Below the pieces are notes generated by a model. That model ran no database searches. It saw only the letters and a list, made by a program, of their open reading frames with translations, and was not told where the DNA came from. From Rosellinia necatrix (lineage: Eukaryota; Ascomycota; Sordariomycetes; Xylariales; Xylariaceae): a stretch of DNA of 64,000 bases. The stretch lies in contig JAGYVD010000004.1 of assembly GCA_021209875.1 (NCBI GenBank), positions 2,914,001 to 2,978,000 on the forward strand. The letters are read 5' to 3'. Numbering within the stretch: the stretch's first letter is position 1; every line of letters begins with the position of its first letter. Below, one piece after another: positions 45,479-55,474 of this stretch. The position numbers and the translations under genes were made by a program.

Positions 45479-46804
45479 CTATTCCGCAATCTTATACACT
45501 AGCTTCTCAGCGCTAACCTTACCCTGTATCTGCATTTCGAACCCCTCCAAGATGGCCTCCAGGCCACCGAGCTCCCGAGAAGGGTTGGGCTTGATTTTCC
45601 CAGATTCGAGGTATCCCGGCAGGATGTCCGCCAGATACCTCTCCCAGAACTCGCGGTCCCTCGGGGTCGGCCCGCCCCAGTTCTCGAACCCGGAGCCGCT
45701 CAGGTCGATGGGGAGTCCGAAGACGGTGTACACAATCGTCGACTCGACCCTGACCTTGCCGAGCCCCCCCGGCAGCTCGGAGGCCGACCGGGGCAGGACG
45801 CAGACCACGTGGCCCCCCTCGGTCGACGACATGGCCCGCGCGACGGCCCCCGTCGTCTCCCTCTCGGAGATGCAGTCGAGCGCGTGCCGCAGGCCGTCGC
45901 GGGACAGCTCCCGGACCTCCTCCGGCCACGCGGGGTCCCTGTAGTCCACGACGCGGTCGGCGCCCAGCGACGTCAGGAGCCCGTGGTTCTTCGCCGAGCC
46001 GGTGGCGATGACGTACAGCCCGGCGAGCTTGGCCAGCTGGACGGCGTACTGGCCGACGGAGCTTGTGCCGCCGTTGACCAGGAATGGGCGCCGCGGCACG
46101 GTGCCGGCGGTGGCAGCGGCGGCGGCGGCGGCGGTGGCGGAGGGGGTCGTCGTCCCCGGCTCCGGGAGTCCGAGGCGCTGGAACATGGCCTGCACGGCCG
46201 TCGCGAACGCGAGGCTGACGGTGGCGGCGTCCCGGAACGACACGGCGTCGGGCACGGCCCAGACCATCGACGCCTCCGTGGCGAGGTACTCGGCGTAGGC
46301 GCCGCGCGGCGGGTCCGCCCGCGTGCCGTACACGAAGCCGGCGACGCGCTGGCCCTCGCGCCACGCTGCCGACCCGTTCGCGTCCGCCACCGTCCCCGCG
46401 AAGTCGCAGCCCACGAGCCGCCCCGCCGGCCGCTCCGGCACCGCCTTCCAGTCCGTCGGGTTCTGCGCCGCGTAGTGCACGCGCACCAGGATCTCGCCCG
46501 CCGCCGGCCGCGGCCGTGCGATCTCCTGCACCGCCGCCGTCGGCTCCTCCACCGTCACGAGGGCCCTCATTTTCGTCATCTCGGGCGGCTGGCGACCGGC
46601 TGCTGCTGCTGCTGCTGCTGGGAAGGTGCTGAAGGAAAGGCTTGACGGGGTTCCTAGATGATGAGAAACCGGTCTATGAACCGCGGCGCGTACGTTTGGC
46701 GATGGTCGTTGTTGTAGGGATGCTAGGCTTGTTGAGAACGAGTTCCGTCGGCACGGCACTATTTGCGCCAGGCGGATGAGGCGAGGCGCACTGTTATATC
46801 TCAT
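45479..46804 (-). CDS. Zinc-type alcohol dehydrogenase-like / quinone oxidoreductase (MDR family), possibly mitochondrial
   Basis: NAD(P)H-dependent MDR oxidoreductase, 441 aa from ATG 46804 with no intron. Residues 1-75 are rich in Arg, Ser and Ala and nearly free of acids (MRYNSAPRLIRLAQ), as in a mitochondrial presequence; a second start at MTKMRALV would give the bare enzyme. The core has HYAAQNPTDWK, GCDFAGTV, LVNGGTSSVGQYAVQLAK (cofactor loop), LGADRVVDYRD and the ending VSAEKLVYKI. It is in the same ToxD/LovC-like branch as the trans-ER at 7424, but lies 29 kb from the PKS and is probably unrelated to it. Two Ala tracts come from GCT and GGC triplet runs. Substrate unknown. Confidence 0.9.
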   Translation of the reverse strand: MRYNSAPRLIRLAQIVPCRRNSFSTSLASLQQRPSPNVRAAVHRPVSHHLGTPSSLSFSTFPAAAAAAAGRQPPEMTKMRALVTVEEPTAAVQEIARPRPAAGEILVRVHYAAQNPTDWKAVPERPAGRLVGCDFAGTVADANGSAAWREGQRVAGFVYGTRADPPRGAYAEYLATEASMVWAVPDAVSFRDAATVSLAFATAVQAMFQRLGLPEPGTTTPSATAAAAAAATAGTVPRRPFLVNGGTSSVGQYAVQLAKLAGLYVIATGSAKNHGLLTSLGADRVVDYRDPAWPEEVRELSRDGLRHALDCISERETTGAVARAMSSTEGGHVVCVLPRSASELPGGLGKVRVESTIVYTVFGLPIDLSGSGFENWGGPTPRDREFWERYLADILPGYLESGKIKPNPSRELGGLEAILEGFEMQIQGKVSAEKLVYKIAE

Positions 46805-47311
46805 GGTGACGTAGCAGTAGTTAATGGATCCGAGCGCACTAGCCCCCTCGGTCTTCCCATCATTGCTTAGAAATTACTCGACTGGCTGTCCGCTTTGTGT
46901 GGTGTGATGCGATGTTTGCCTACCTACCTACAAGGGTTTGTGGACAGGGAAGATCACCTTATAGGCTTATACCTGGATATTACCACATAGGATAATCCTT
47001 GATTCCTGCTTATGTCACGTCCACCAGCAGTCGGGGATTTGCTCGGAAACGGAGGGAAGTATAAAAACGACGAAATTTCCTAGGAAGAATGGATTGTTAA
47101 TGCAATAGTCCCAAATATCGACGAATTAGAATTAGAACTGGTTGGATACTAACGAAAGGAGTGCGCTAGGCTAGGCTCTACGTATTAGGCCTCGAGTGGT
47201 GCTGACGATAGATCACGTACTGGAGCAATACACGACAAACTAAGCAAATGCGTGGTGGGTAAGGTAATTGAAAATGGGAGAAGTTCCAAACGCTAAATAG
47301 TCATAAAATCG
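46805..47311. other. Intergenic: MDR oxidoreductase to metalloreductase
   Basis: About 0.5 kb; a short CTAC repeat at 46918-46931 and otherwise nothing recognised. Confidence 0.6.
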
Positions 47312-49270
47312 TTACCACTCTAATCTATCATCACAAATCAAGCTGACGTCGAATCGCTCGTTGCCCCTCCAGACCTTGGCCCCGGAATTACACACCGCTA
47401 CGACGCTCCGGAGGTCGCTAATCATCCCACCAGGTCCACTGCCGAATACCCTCGTCGGCCCTCTAACGGTGCTATCCACGAAGCCACTGACTAATGCACT
47501 CAGGTCCGGATGTTGGTTCAGTCCCTTGCTGCCAAGTTTCTGGATGTCCAATGACATGGGAGCCTGGCTCTCGTTGGACGAGCATGAAGACGAACTACAC
47601 GTCTCCTTGACGCTGATTTCCTGTCCCCCAAGCTTCTCTTCCTGTATTGAAGAGGCGCTGCCGCTAGCCTCTCTCGTTACGAAAATATGTACTTCGATGC
47701 CGTGCGATCTGGACGCTTTATTGACAGCGAGGATCTCCTGCTCCACCCAGCACAGGTCTGCCTTCCTTCGGATCGCCCATACAAGTTGGATTTTGCGATC
47801 CCTCACGGCAGGTTTCTGTATTATATCGAGCAGCACAGGGAGAACGTAGGTGATACCGGTACCGCCCGCCACACACAGCAGGTTATCATCGGGCATCAGG
47901 GCTTCTACAATAGACTCGCCGTACGGGCCGGTCAATATCACTGGTGTTGTTGCCCCAGGGGATCCGGCCAACTTTCGTACGGTAAGATCTGCGACCTTTC
48001 TCGTCTCCCCCTTTTTGGCTCTGAAGATGTACGAGTGTGTGACAGACCCGTTGCGCGTCTGGGGCAGATTCAACGGCGTAAAAGGATGCGACTGCCAAAT
48101 GCTGCTTTCAGCGAAGCACAGATAGAAGTGCTGGCCGATTTTCCAGGCATCGTGAGGCTGTGTGAAGTCCATGCGTACAACGTCGCCGTGCTCGGTGTCC
48201 GGGAAGTGTGTTAGTGATGCTGGCGCGGGGCGGAAACCCATCGAGCCGTCCGGGAGGTATTGGTGGTGAATCAAAGCCGTTCGCAAAAGGCGGATGGCGC
48301 GATCTAGAAACCAGATTAAGATGGACGGGAGCAGAAAACACTTCAGTTGTTCCCAGTGGCCCCAGCAAGCCCCTATATAGACAAGAGCCAACACATAATG
48401 GGCCTTTCTGAAAAACTCGTAGCCCGTAAGACGAATGGCCCATGGTGTGCTCAACCCGACCAGGAGTAGCAATAAGATCATCGCAACTACTCCCCATATG
48501 ATGTAAGGTTGTACAATCCATGCAATCGCCGTCGATGGTTGTGGTTGATACAGGCGGACTTCGATGATAGTCCAGCCAATGGTGTGCACAGAGCTCTGTA
48601 TGAAGATAATATAACCCAGCCATCGATGGATGAAGTTGAAACTCTGGTAGGGAACCCCCGTCAACAGGGAGAGTATCGATTCCCTAGTCGATAAAAGCAC
48701 CGACAAGGGTGTTAAGGCGTAGGCTAGAACCCCGATACGATCAGAGAACGGGCCTAAACTGCTTCTCGTGTTATATAGCCCCGGGTTATTCTTCACAGGC
48801 GTGATCCAAATTTTATATGTGATGCCCGCGAAGCTCCATATTAACAGATAACCTGCCAATACAACAAGGATGAGAACCTGAAGCCGAGTCGTCCTGCCAA
48901 AGATGGGTCGGGCCGCATCAGGCAACAATGAACCACGGACATATGCCGAAAATGCCTTCGCCGATCGTATTGTCGATGAATCTCTGGTGCTAATACTTCC
49001 AGGCACTAGGCCATCTGCACGTGATGATGCCCGGAGCTTTCTTACAATCGTCCATATGAAGATGATCCCCAATATAGTCGCCCATAGGATGCCAGAGTAA
49101 AGCATGCTCAGGTCATGTGAGTAGTAAACTTGGTCGAGGTACTCGCATGATCCGGGGTCATTCGTGCAAGGACGAACTCTCGCTACATAGCCCCAGTGTG
49201 GTTCCAGATAGTCCGCTTCGCTCTCGTTTTGGATATGGCGAGAAGCCAACAATTCTCCAGGGCCCGTCAT
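47312..49270 (-). CDS. Ferric/cupric reductase (FRE family)
   Basis: Plasma-membrane metalloreductase that moves electrons from NADPH through FAD and two hemes to Fe(III) or Cu(II). First ATG is 49270 (652 aa, no intron); the open frame extends further upstream without an ATG, so an upstream exon or signal peptide cannot be excluded. The lumenal start has CTNDPGSCEYLDQVYYSHDLSM. The ferric reductase domain keeps heme-ligand His in FNFIHRWLGYI, SSVHTIGW, RKAHYVL and ACWGHW. FAD binding: HPFTPLN. NADPH binding: LTGPYG, AGGTGITYVLPVL and the C-terminal VFGSGPGGM. Its start faces the Ctr copper transporter across about 1 kb, so the pair probably serves copper uptake: reduction, then import. Confidence 0.94.
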   Translation of the reverse strand: MTGPGELLASRHIQNESEADYLEPHWGYVARVRPCTNDPGSCEYLDQVYYSHDLSMLYSGILWATILGIIFIWTIVRKLRASSRADGLVPGSISTRDSSTIRSAKAFSAYVRGSLLPDAARPIFGRTTRLQVLILVVLAGYLLIWSFAGITYKIWITPVKNNPGLYNTRSSLGPFSDRIGVLAYALTPLSVLLSTRESILSLLTGVPYQSFNFIHRWLGYIIFIQSSVHTIGWTIIEVRLYQPQPSTAIAWIVQPYIIWGVVAMILLLLLVGLSTPWAIRLTGYEFFRKAHYVLALVYIGACWGHWEQLKCFLLPSILIWFLDRAIRLLRTALIHHQYLPDGSMGFRPAPASLTHFPDTEHGDVVRMDFTQPHDAWKIGQHFYLCFAESSIWQSHPFTPLNLPQTRNGSVTHSYIFRAKKGETRKVADLTVRKLAGSPGATTPVILTGPYGESIVEALMPDDNLLCVAGGTGITYVLPVLLDIIQKPAVRDRKIQLVWAIRRKADLCWVEQEILAVNKASRSHGIEVHIFVTREASGSASSIQEEKLGGQEISVKETCSSSSCSSNESQAPMSLDIQKLGSKGLNQHPDLSALVSGFVDSTVRGPTRVFGSGPGGMISDLRSVVAVCNSGAKVWRGNERFDVSLICDDRLEW

Positions 49271-50291
49271 GTTCCCCGAGCGCCGCAGGCCCGAATGGAT
49301 TTCCTGGGGCGAGCGCAGTGAGCGGGGAAGGCTCGGGAAAAGAACCGCCAATACCGTCGGGTTAGTTTGGGGGTATTGAGTCGGTTGGCACGCGACTTTC
49401 CTTATGTAGTGGATTAGGCGGAACAGTCATCAAAGGAATCGTGTGTATTCCTGGTGAATAAAAGATTATGAGGCTCAGCATCGTTGAACCACAGATGCAG
49501 TACAACCGTTCGTGCAGCGCCCATGATCTTATAATATTACCACGCTGGTCCGTCCAACGCTGCGGTTTGCACCAATAACGAAATATCCGGTTACCAATAT
49601 TGCCCACTCTACCTCAATCTAGCCTGAGTTGATGATAACCTGCGCATATATAACATTTCAATCCACACTCGGGCAGCCAAGCATCGCGAAACGTCTCAGT
49701 GGGCCTTAAAACTCTGGATAACGCGATGGGGGAGTGGGCTAGTGAGAGAGATTGAGCATGTTTTTTTTCGTTCTATCTCCGGTGCGGATGCTGAGGGGGC
49801 CTTGGCAAAAGCTTGAGTCCGAGCCGTGTTTAGTAGTATCGCCGCCGCCTCCAACGTGGTGGCACTGGGATTCGTATGATGAATGGCCCAGGTGGCCGGT
49901 GGTTCCTCCACAAGCCTTGTCCCAAATCCCAGTATCGCCGGTGGTTCTCGATCACTAGTTTTCTTGGCTACTGATCCCGGTTTGTGGGAAACCTTCGCAC
50001 ACTACGTAAGGCATGATGCAGCAAATGTGCGCATTCCAACTCGTTTGAAGCCCATACGACGTTTCCCATCCGAACAACCATCTCTTATTTGCTCTCCTAT
50101 ATGCCTTACTGTTTGACCATTGAGCATCAGGTCATAACGCCATACGAAGAGGATAGACAAGCAAGACATAGAAGCGAAAGTAAACATATTTATAAGAGGC
50201 TGGCGAACTAAACGGTCGCTATTCTCATCAGCACAAATCCTTGAACATCCAAATTCCGGGTCTATTCGTCCACAAGAGACACACAAACAAC
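49271..50291. promoter_or_regulatory. Divergent promoter of metalloreductase and copper transporter
   Basis: About 1.02 kb shared by two metal-uptake genes. A TTTGCTC heptamer at 50088-50094, about 200 bp before the Ctr start, resembles the yeast Mac1 copper-response core TTTGCTCA except for the last base. A single match of this length can occur by chance. Confidence 0.4.
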
Positions 50292-51048
50292 ATGTCTCAC
50301 GGTAGTAGCGATATGGATATGGGCGGGTCGACATGCTCAACTCACGTCAGTAGTCACTATTGTGACCTCAAATCAGCTTTTGTTCTCACTAACGACCAAT
50401 CTCTAGATGTTGTGGAACTGGAACACCATCGGCGCTTGTTTCTTTGCCGAGTCGTGGCAGATTCAAACCGAGGGCATGATGGCGGCCACTTGCATCGGCG
50501 TGTTCCTGCTCGTTATCATGCTGGAATTCGTCCGTCGAGTGGGGAAAGAGTACGACCACTTCATACTTCGCCAGTTTCGACAGCACCTCAATGCCCAGGC
50601 TGCGATGGCTAAGATGGAAGGCGATTGCTGCTCAGAGACACCCGGAGCGAGGAGCCAAACCGTCATGTTTAGAGCGACCCCGATCCAACAGCTGATTCGC
50701 AGTTTCATCCGTACGTTCAATTCCCCCTTCCCGATGAGCGATGCTGGGGCGATCCTATCCCATGCTATCCCATGCTATCTCATCTTATGTGGTGTTTTTC
50801 ACGCCTCCGCTTTCATCGACGCTGACCGAGGCGCCAACTCTGCAGATGCCGTAGCCTTCGGCATAGCCTACATATTGATGCTGATTGCTATGGCGTTCAA
50901 CGGATATGTCATCATCGTCATCATCATCGGCGCAGGAGTTGGGAAGTTCGTGTGTGACTGGATGACACAGGCGGTGGCGACGGGGGCCACGAGCCCGCTC
51001 TCGAAGCAGCTGGAGAGCAGCGAAGAGCCGACTATGTGCTGTGGCTAG
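50292..51048 (+). CDS. Ctr-family copper transporter
   Basis: High-affinity Cu(I) channel-like transporter, 231 aa. Two exons: 50292-50345 and 50407-51048; the 61 bp intron has a cactaac branch site. The short N-terminus has Met/His (MSHGSSDMDMGG) and leads into MLWNWNTIGACFFAESWQI, typical of fungal Ctr proteins. The first TM is MMAATCIGVFLLVIMLEF. The loop contains Cys (EGDCCSETPG). TM2 has the MxxxM filter (MLIAM) and TM3 the GxxxG helix-packing motif (GAGVGK). The C-terminus ends MCCG, a Cys pair used in copper hand-over. It is divergent from a cupric/ferric reductase, a functional pairing. Confidence 0.94.
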
Positions 51049-51966
51049 GCCGATTCTACGCTGGCTTAACGATTGATGAATGATGATTTGCGAATTTAGG
51101 TAATCGACTTTAGAATGATAGAAGATCCCCAAGCTTAGAGGTAATTAGCTACGTTAGGTGCGATGTCCGATCGCGAGAATCAATGGTGTGAACGATATGA
51201 GGACTCGATAATGCTTCTCAGTATGATTACCCATGCTTGGGCATGCGAAATGGCGGATGTTTGGTCTGAATGAGATACCTACACTACTTAGTCATTGTCG
51301 GTTAGGAAGTGATGGTGAGATGAGCAATCAGCTCAGCAGAGGTCAGGCCCTCCCTGCTTACCTGATAGATCCATGCACACGCACTTTGGTGTATGAATGA
51401 ATGCCCCGCAGAGGGGGTACTACGTATGTACCTACTTACGCCCCCAACAACCCGCCACAGGCCGATATTAGAATAATTGAGATAACTTTACGAAGAGTAG
51501 GCTTTGAATAGTGCATGGTATACTAATTGATACGCAATACAATATAAAACGCTATTAATTTTTATCATTGGAATTTTTATCGGGCTGATACCTATCAAAT
51601 TATTTTCATTGTAGTAAAAATATATAGGTCATCGCGTGAGATGGGGTGAGCCGCCAACCTAATTAGGCTAGTGTGGCCGATGGATAAACTCCAGCCATAG
51701 TGGCTGTGTTCCACACTTTATTTATGTGGCTTGTGCTAACCTTGTAATCTCTTATCCTTATCAGACCCCTGACTTCGATAACTAGCTGCCCCTCCAAATA
51801 CCGCCAAGATGCTGGCCGATCGGCCTGACAAGTAGACATCCCACCTTAGGTACCTGCTTTTGTGAGTGACTCAGAAAGGAGATCGATTAGTTGGTATAAC
51901 AGTCACCCAGCCACGACCCCAGACCCAAAAAATCACCGGGACCTCTTCTTCGTACGCATTGTCGCC
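51049..51966. other. Intergenic: Ctr to tyrosyl-tRNA synthetase
   Basis: About 0.9 kb, AT-rich at 51470-51620; no gene recognised. Confidence 0.6.
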
Positions 51967-53969
51967 ATGGCCGCCCTACCCAATAGCGAGAGGCTCGCTC
52001 TCATCAAAGAGAACCTCGCCGAGTTCCTCAATCCCGAAATAATCGAGGCCATCATCAATGAGGGGCGCAACCCGAGGATCTACTGGGGTATGTGATATAT
52101 ATATATATACATACATATCTTGTTGGCTGCGGGTTGAGACAGGATAGGACGGGACGGGACAGGACAACGTGATGCTGATTAAGTCACTTCTCCGGTCTAG
52201 GAACTGCAACTGTGCGTGGTGTCTCCCCTCCATCCGTCGCTCCGACCAGGACGAGAGCGCCCAGCGACGACTAACCTGAGCACGCGGCAGACCGGTCGAC
52301 CCCATTGCGGATACTTAGTGCCCGGTGTACGGCCCCCCTCGCTATGCGCTTGTCCGATACGTGGAGCTCATCAATCGAGGATAGGTCAAGATAGCCCAGT
52401 TGCTGGCTGCCGGATGCGACATGGTCATCCTCCTTGCCGATGTACGCGCCCCTCCAAGCACCTAGCGCGCCGGGAAAGGCCATCGCTGACCATCACGATG
52501 ACGATGCACAGATCCACGGCTTTCTCGACAATCTCAAAGCCCCCATCGAGCTCGTCGAGCATCGTGTCAAGTACTACCGCTTTGCCATAACAGCACTGCT
52601 ACAGGCCTGTGGCGTGTCGACAGACAAGGTCGAGTTCGTCCTCGGCAGCTCTTACCAGAAAACCCCAGATTATATCATGGACATTTACAAACTGTGCTCC
52701 TTGACATCAGAGCATGATGCCAAGAAGGCTGGCGCTGAGGTTGTGAAGCAGTCGGCCAACAGTCCATTAAGTGGGCTCCTCTATCCAATCCTTCAGGTCT
52801 TGGATGAGCAATACCTAAATGTGGACGCGCAGTTCGGCGGTAGGCTTATCTTACTTCTCGTCTCTTTTTCTTTATATATGTCTTTAAGACATACAATTGA
52901 CGTTGTACAGGGCTTGACCAGCGAAAACTGTTTACGGCCGCCAAAGAGTGGCTGCCGAAACTGGGTTACCGACAGGTCAGTTGGTTGCGATACAACTCAT
53001 GCAAGCTTCTAGACCGCGGCTTGGCTTACCTAATCATAGCGTGCCCATCTTATGAATGACATGATTCCCGGTCTCCAGGGTGGTAAAAGTGAGTAAGAAT
53101 CTCTTGCGTCCGATGAAGTCGTGATTGTGTCGGTCGACAATCATATACTCGATATCACGGACGCCTATCCTTCCAAACACAACGCTTTGATATATACGGA
53201 AATAATCGTGGCAGTTGCCGCCGAGCCTAAAAACCTTTCCTCGCTGACCCATCTCTAATTAGTGAGCTCAAGTGATGAGAACTCGAAAATCGACCTTCTC
53301 GACCCGCCGGACGTTGTGACCAAAAAGGTAAGAATATCCTTCTTTAGTACTAATTCGTCCACGCTACCCCCTGGACGCCAAATCTAGCACTGTCAGCATT
53401 CCGTTGGCGTATCTATATTTATCTATTCTCTTGGAACAGATTAAGAAAGCAGAAGCAGCACCAAAGGTTGCTGAAGGTAATGGCCTTTTAGCCTACGTAG
53501 AACACGTATTCCTTCCCGTAGCCGAGCTCAAAGGGAAGCGTGAATTTATTGTGTCGCGGGAACGAGACGGCTTAGAGCCTCTCGTGTATACAACGATCGC
53601 CCAGCTGCGAACGGATTACGAGAACGACGTGGTAAGCCATTTTATCGGGGATATGCCGAGCCCCTAACCTCATTGTCGATATAATTCGTGCTAATTGGCT
53701 CCAAGCTCACCCCTCAATTATTAAAACCCGCTGTCATCAAGGCACTTCATGACATTCTGATACCCATCCAAGAGGCCTACAATGCATCAAAAGAATGGCA
53801 GGAGATCACGTTGCTGGCCTACCCACCACCGGAGAAAAAGCAAAAGAAGGTCAAGAAGATCGGAACTCGCTACCCAGCTGGAGGTCAGGATAAGGGCGAC
53901 GCTCCAGATGGCACTCCCGACAATACGGGTGATATGGCAAAACTAAACCTAGAGTCCGAAAAGTCATAA
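51967..53969 (+). CDS. Cytosolic tyrosyl-tRNA synthetase
   Basis: Class I synthetase that charges tRNA-Tyr. Ten exons: 51967-52087, 52201-52211, 52291-52326, 52385-52441, 52512-52839, 52911-52975, 53040-53088, 53263-53327, 53440-53631, 53706-53969, giving 395 aa, the family's length; every junction is GT-AG and in phase. Conserved elements: ENLAEFLNPEIIEA, IYWGTATTGRPHCGY (HIGH-type PHCG, spanning exons 1-3), AAGCDMVILLAD, GFLDNLKAP, SSYQKTPDYIMDIYKL, SEHDAKKAGAEVVKQ, LYPILQVLDEQYL, DAQFGGLDQRKLF and GGKMSSSDENSKIDLLD (KMSKS-type). Exon 2 is only 11 nt. The C-terminus is Lys-rich then acidic. Nine introns is many for such a gene, and some substitutions differ from the most conserved form, so a second copy elsewhere is possible. 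Confidence 0.95.
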
Positions 53970-54778
53970 ATCACAAGAAAATATTACTTGGATTAGAGCG
54001 ACCAAAAGACGCCGACCGGAACTGAGTGTTCGTCTTGCGCTAGATGTAAATAATGAGTAGTGCTAGAAGACTCGAAGAACCTAGAGAGCGTGCGATGAAT
54101 CTGAGCAAGATCCAATACCCAAGGTTCCTTTCACTCGAAACTTACGGGATGAAGTACACGAGTGGTCTCAATAAATTTCCACCGAGAATAATAGGTATCA
54201 TGCTTTTCCTATTTTTGGTGCTCGTTCTCTTAGGTTCCGCTATGATCAGCTCCTTCGAGCACCTCTCGAATCTATGATCGTGAACTAGTCGGGCATTAAC
54301 GTCGCCCGGACCGGCCCATACATCGTCCGAATGTGGCCAGACATTGTGCCTAAATCCTGCCCATGGTCTCGCTGGCTGACGGAGGAAAGCGACGAGGGGA
54401 TAAATACGAGGCCGCATATAGTCTCGTACGTTGCAGTTGCAACCCTCGTCAAATCTAAAGCTCGTCTTGACAGGCGAGACAAGAAAACGCCAAGTCCAGT
54501 ATACTATACTAATCCCTTCAACAAGCTGTGACGGTATGTGTGTGTGTGTGTGTGTGTGTGTGTATTTATAGTATACGCGTAGATACGAAGATCCCCCGAC
54601 CTCAGCGTCGTTTGCAACCTTACTTACTTACTATAGAGGCCGGCATCAGCATCGACATCATCATTCCTATCCTCATCACGCCATCGCAAACCACATCGAG
54701 ACGCCGCCAACGCAATATTACCACTTATCGTCTACCTCCCCCTCCTCCCTCCCCAATAACGCACACAACTCACCTACA
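53970..54778. other. Intergenic with GT microsatellite
   Basis: 3' flank of the synthetase and promoter of the small secreted protein gene. A (GT)n run of about 12 units lies at 54537-54562. No gene recognised. Confidence 0.6.
54537..54562. repeat. (GT)n microsatellite
   Basis: Uninterrupted gt dinucleotides in non-coding DNA about 220 bp before the next start codon. Confidence 0.9.
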
Positions 54779-54956
54779 ATGCGCCACCTCGCTCTTCTCC
54801 TCCTATCGCTAGCAGCGCTAGACAACGCCCTCCCTCAAGCGGGCACAACAACATGCCTGCCGACGATGACGTGGCCAGGTGAAGCCAGCAGCAGCAGCAG
54901 CAGCAGCAGTAGTAGCAGTAGCAGCACAGTAATAAACACGGCGACGAGCGCATCGC

Positions 54957-54987
<31 letters not shown>

Positions 54988-55252
54988 GACAGAGCCAAGA
55001 GCCGACCCTCCGCCGGCGATGAAGATGCTCCCGCTGTGCTGCTGCTGCCTCTCGGGGCCGCCCTTCGACTTCGACGGCCCGGCGTCGCCTCGCTACCTGG
55101 GCGACTGCTCCAAGGCGGGCACGCGCGACGTGTGCGGCAGCGGCTACACGGGGGCGTCAGGGTTCGCGATGCGGGGCCTGGAGGGCCACCCGGAGCAGAT
55201 CTACGCGCGGTGCTCGGTCTCGCGGTGTGGGCCCATGCGGTTCGTGGACTGA
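54779..55252 (+). CDS. Small secreted Ser-rich, Cys-containing protein
   Basis: Predicted 157 aa secreted protein of unknown function. A signal peptide is clear (MRHLALLLLSLAALDNALPQA). Two Ser tracts follow (about residues 37-49 and 61-70). The first is encoded mainly by AGC/AGT codons and the second by TCA, so they arose from two different triplet expansions. The C-terminal 80 residues have Cys in a CCCC cluster, GDCSKAG, DVCGSGY and CSVSRCG, nine Cys in all with one before the tracts. Small size, secretion and Cys content fit an effector-like or wall-associated protein, but no family is recognised. The ATG context is caATGc after a pyrimidine-rich leader. Confidence 0.75.
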
Positions 55253-55474
55253 GGCGGGATGACGGTATGGGGAAAACGGACGGAATTTGTGCTGCTGGTC
55301 GTGGTCTATCTATTTATCTATCTAGCTTAGTTAGAGAACTTGCGACTTGGCCAGGAGAGCACACAGTCAGTCACGTCGGGCTTGATTGAATACGAGATGC
55401 ATGTTTCTTGGTAATTACTACTCCACTATTCCTACTCGATAAGGATGTTGATTATAGTGCTATTTTTTTTCATC
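55253..55474. other. Short convergent intergenic region
   Basis: About 220 bp with a T run at about 55464; likely terminators of both genes. Confidence 0.5.

Noticed and set aside
45519..46645. Long alternative frames (278 aa plus, 281 aa minus) over the MDR oxidoreductase
   Set aside because: GC-rich shadows without motifs; the real frame carries the full MDR fold.
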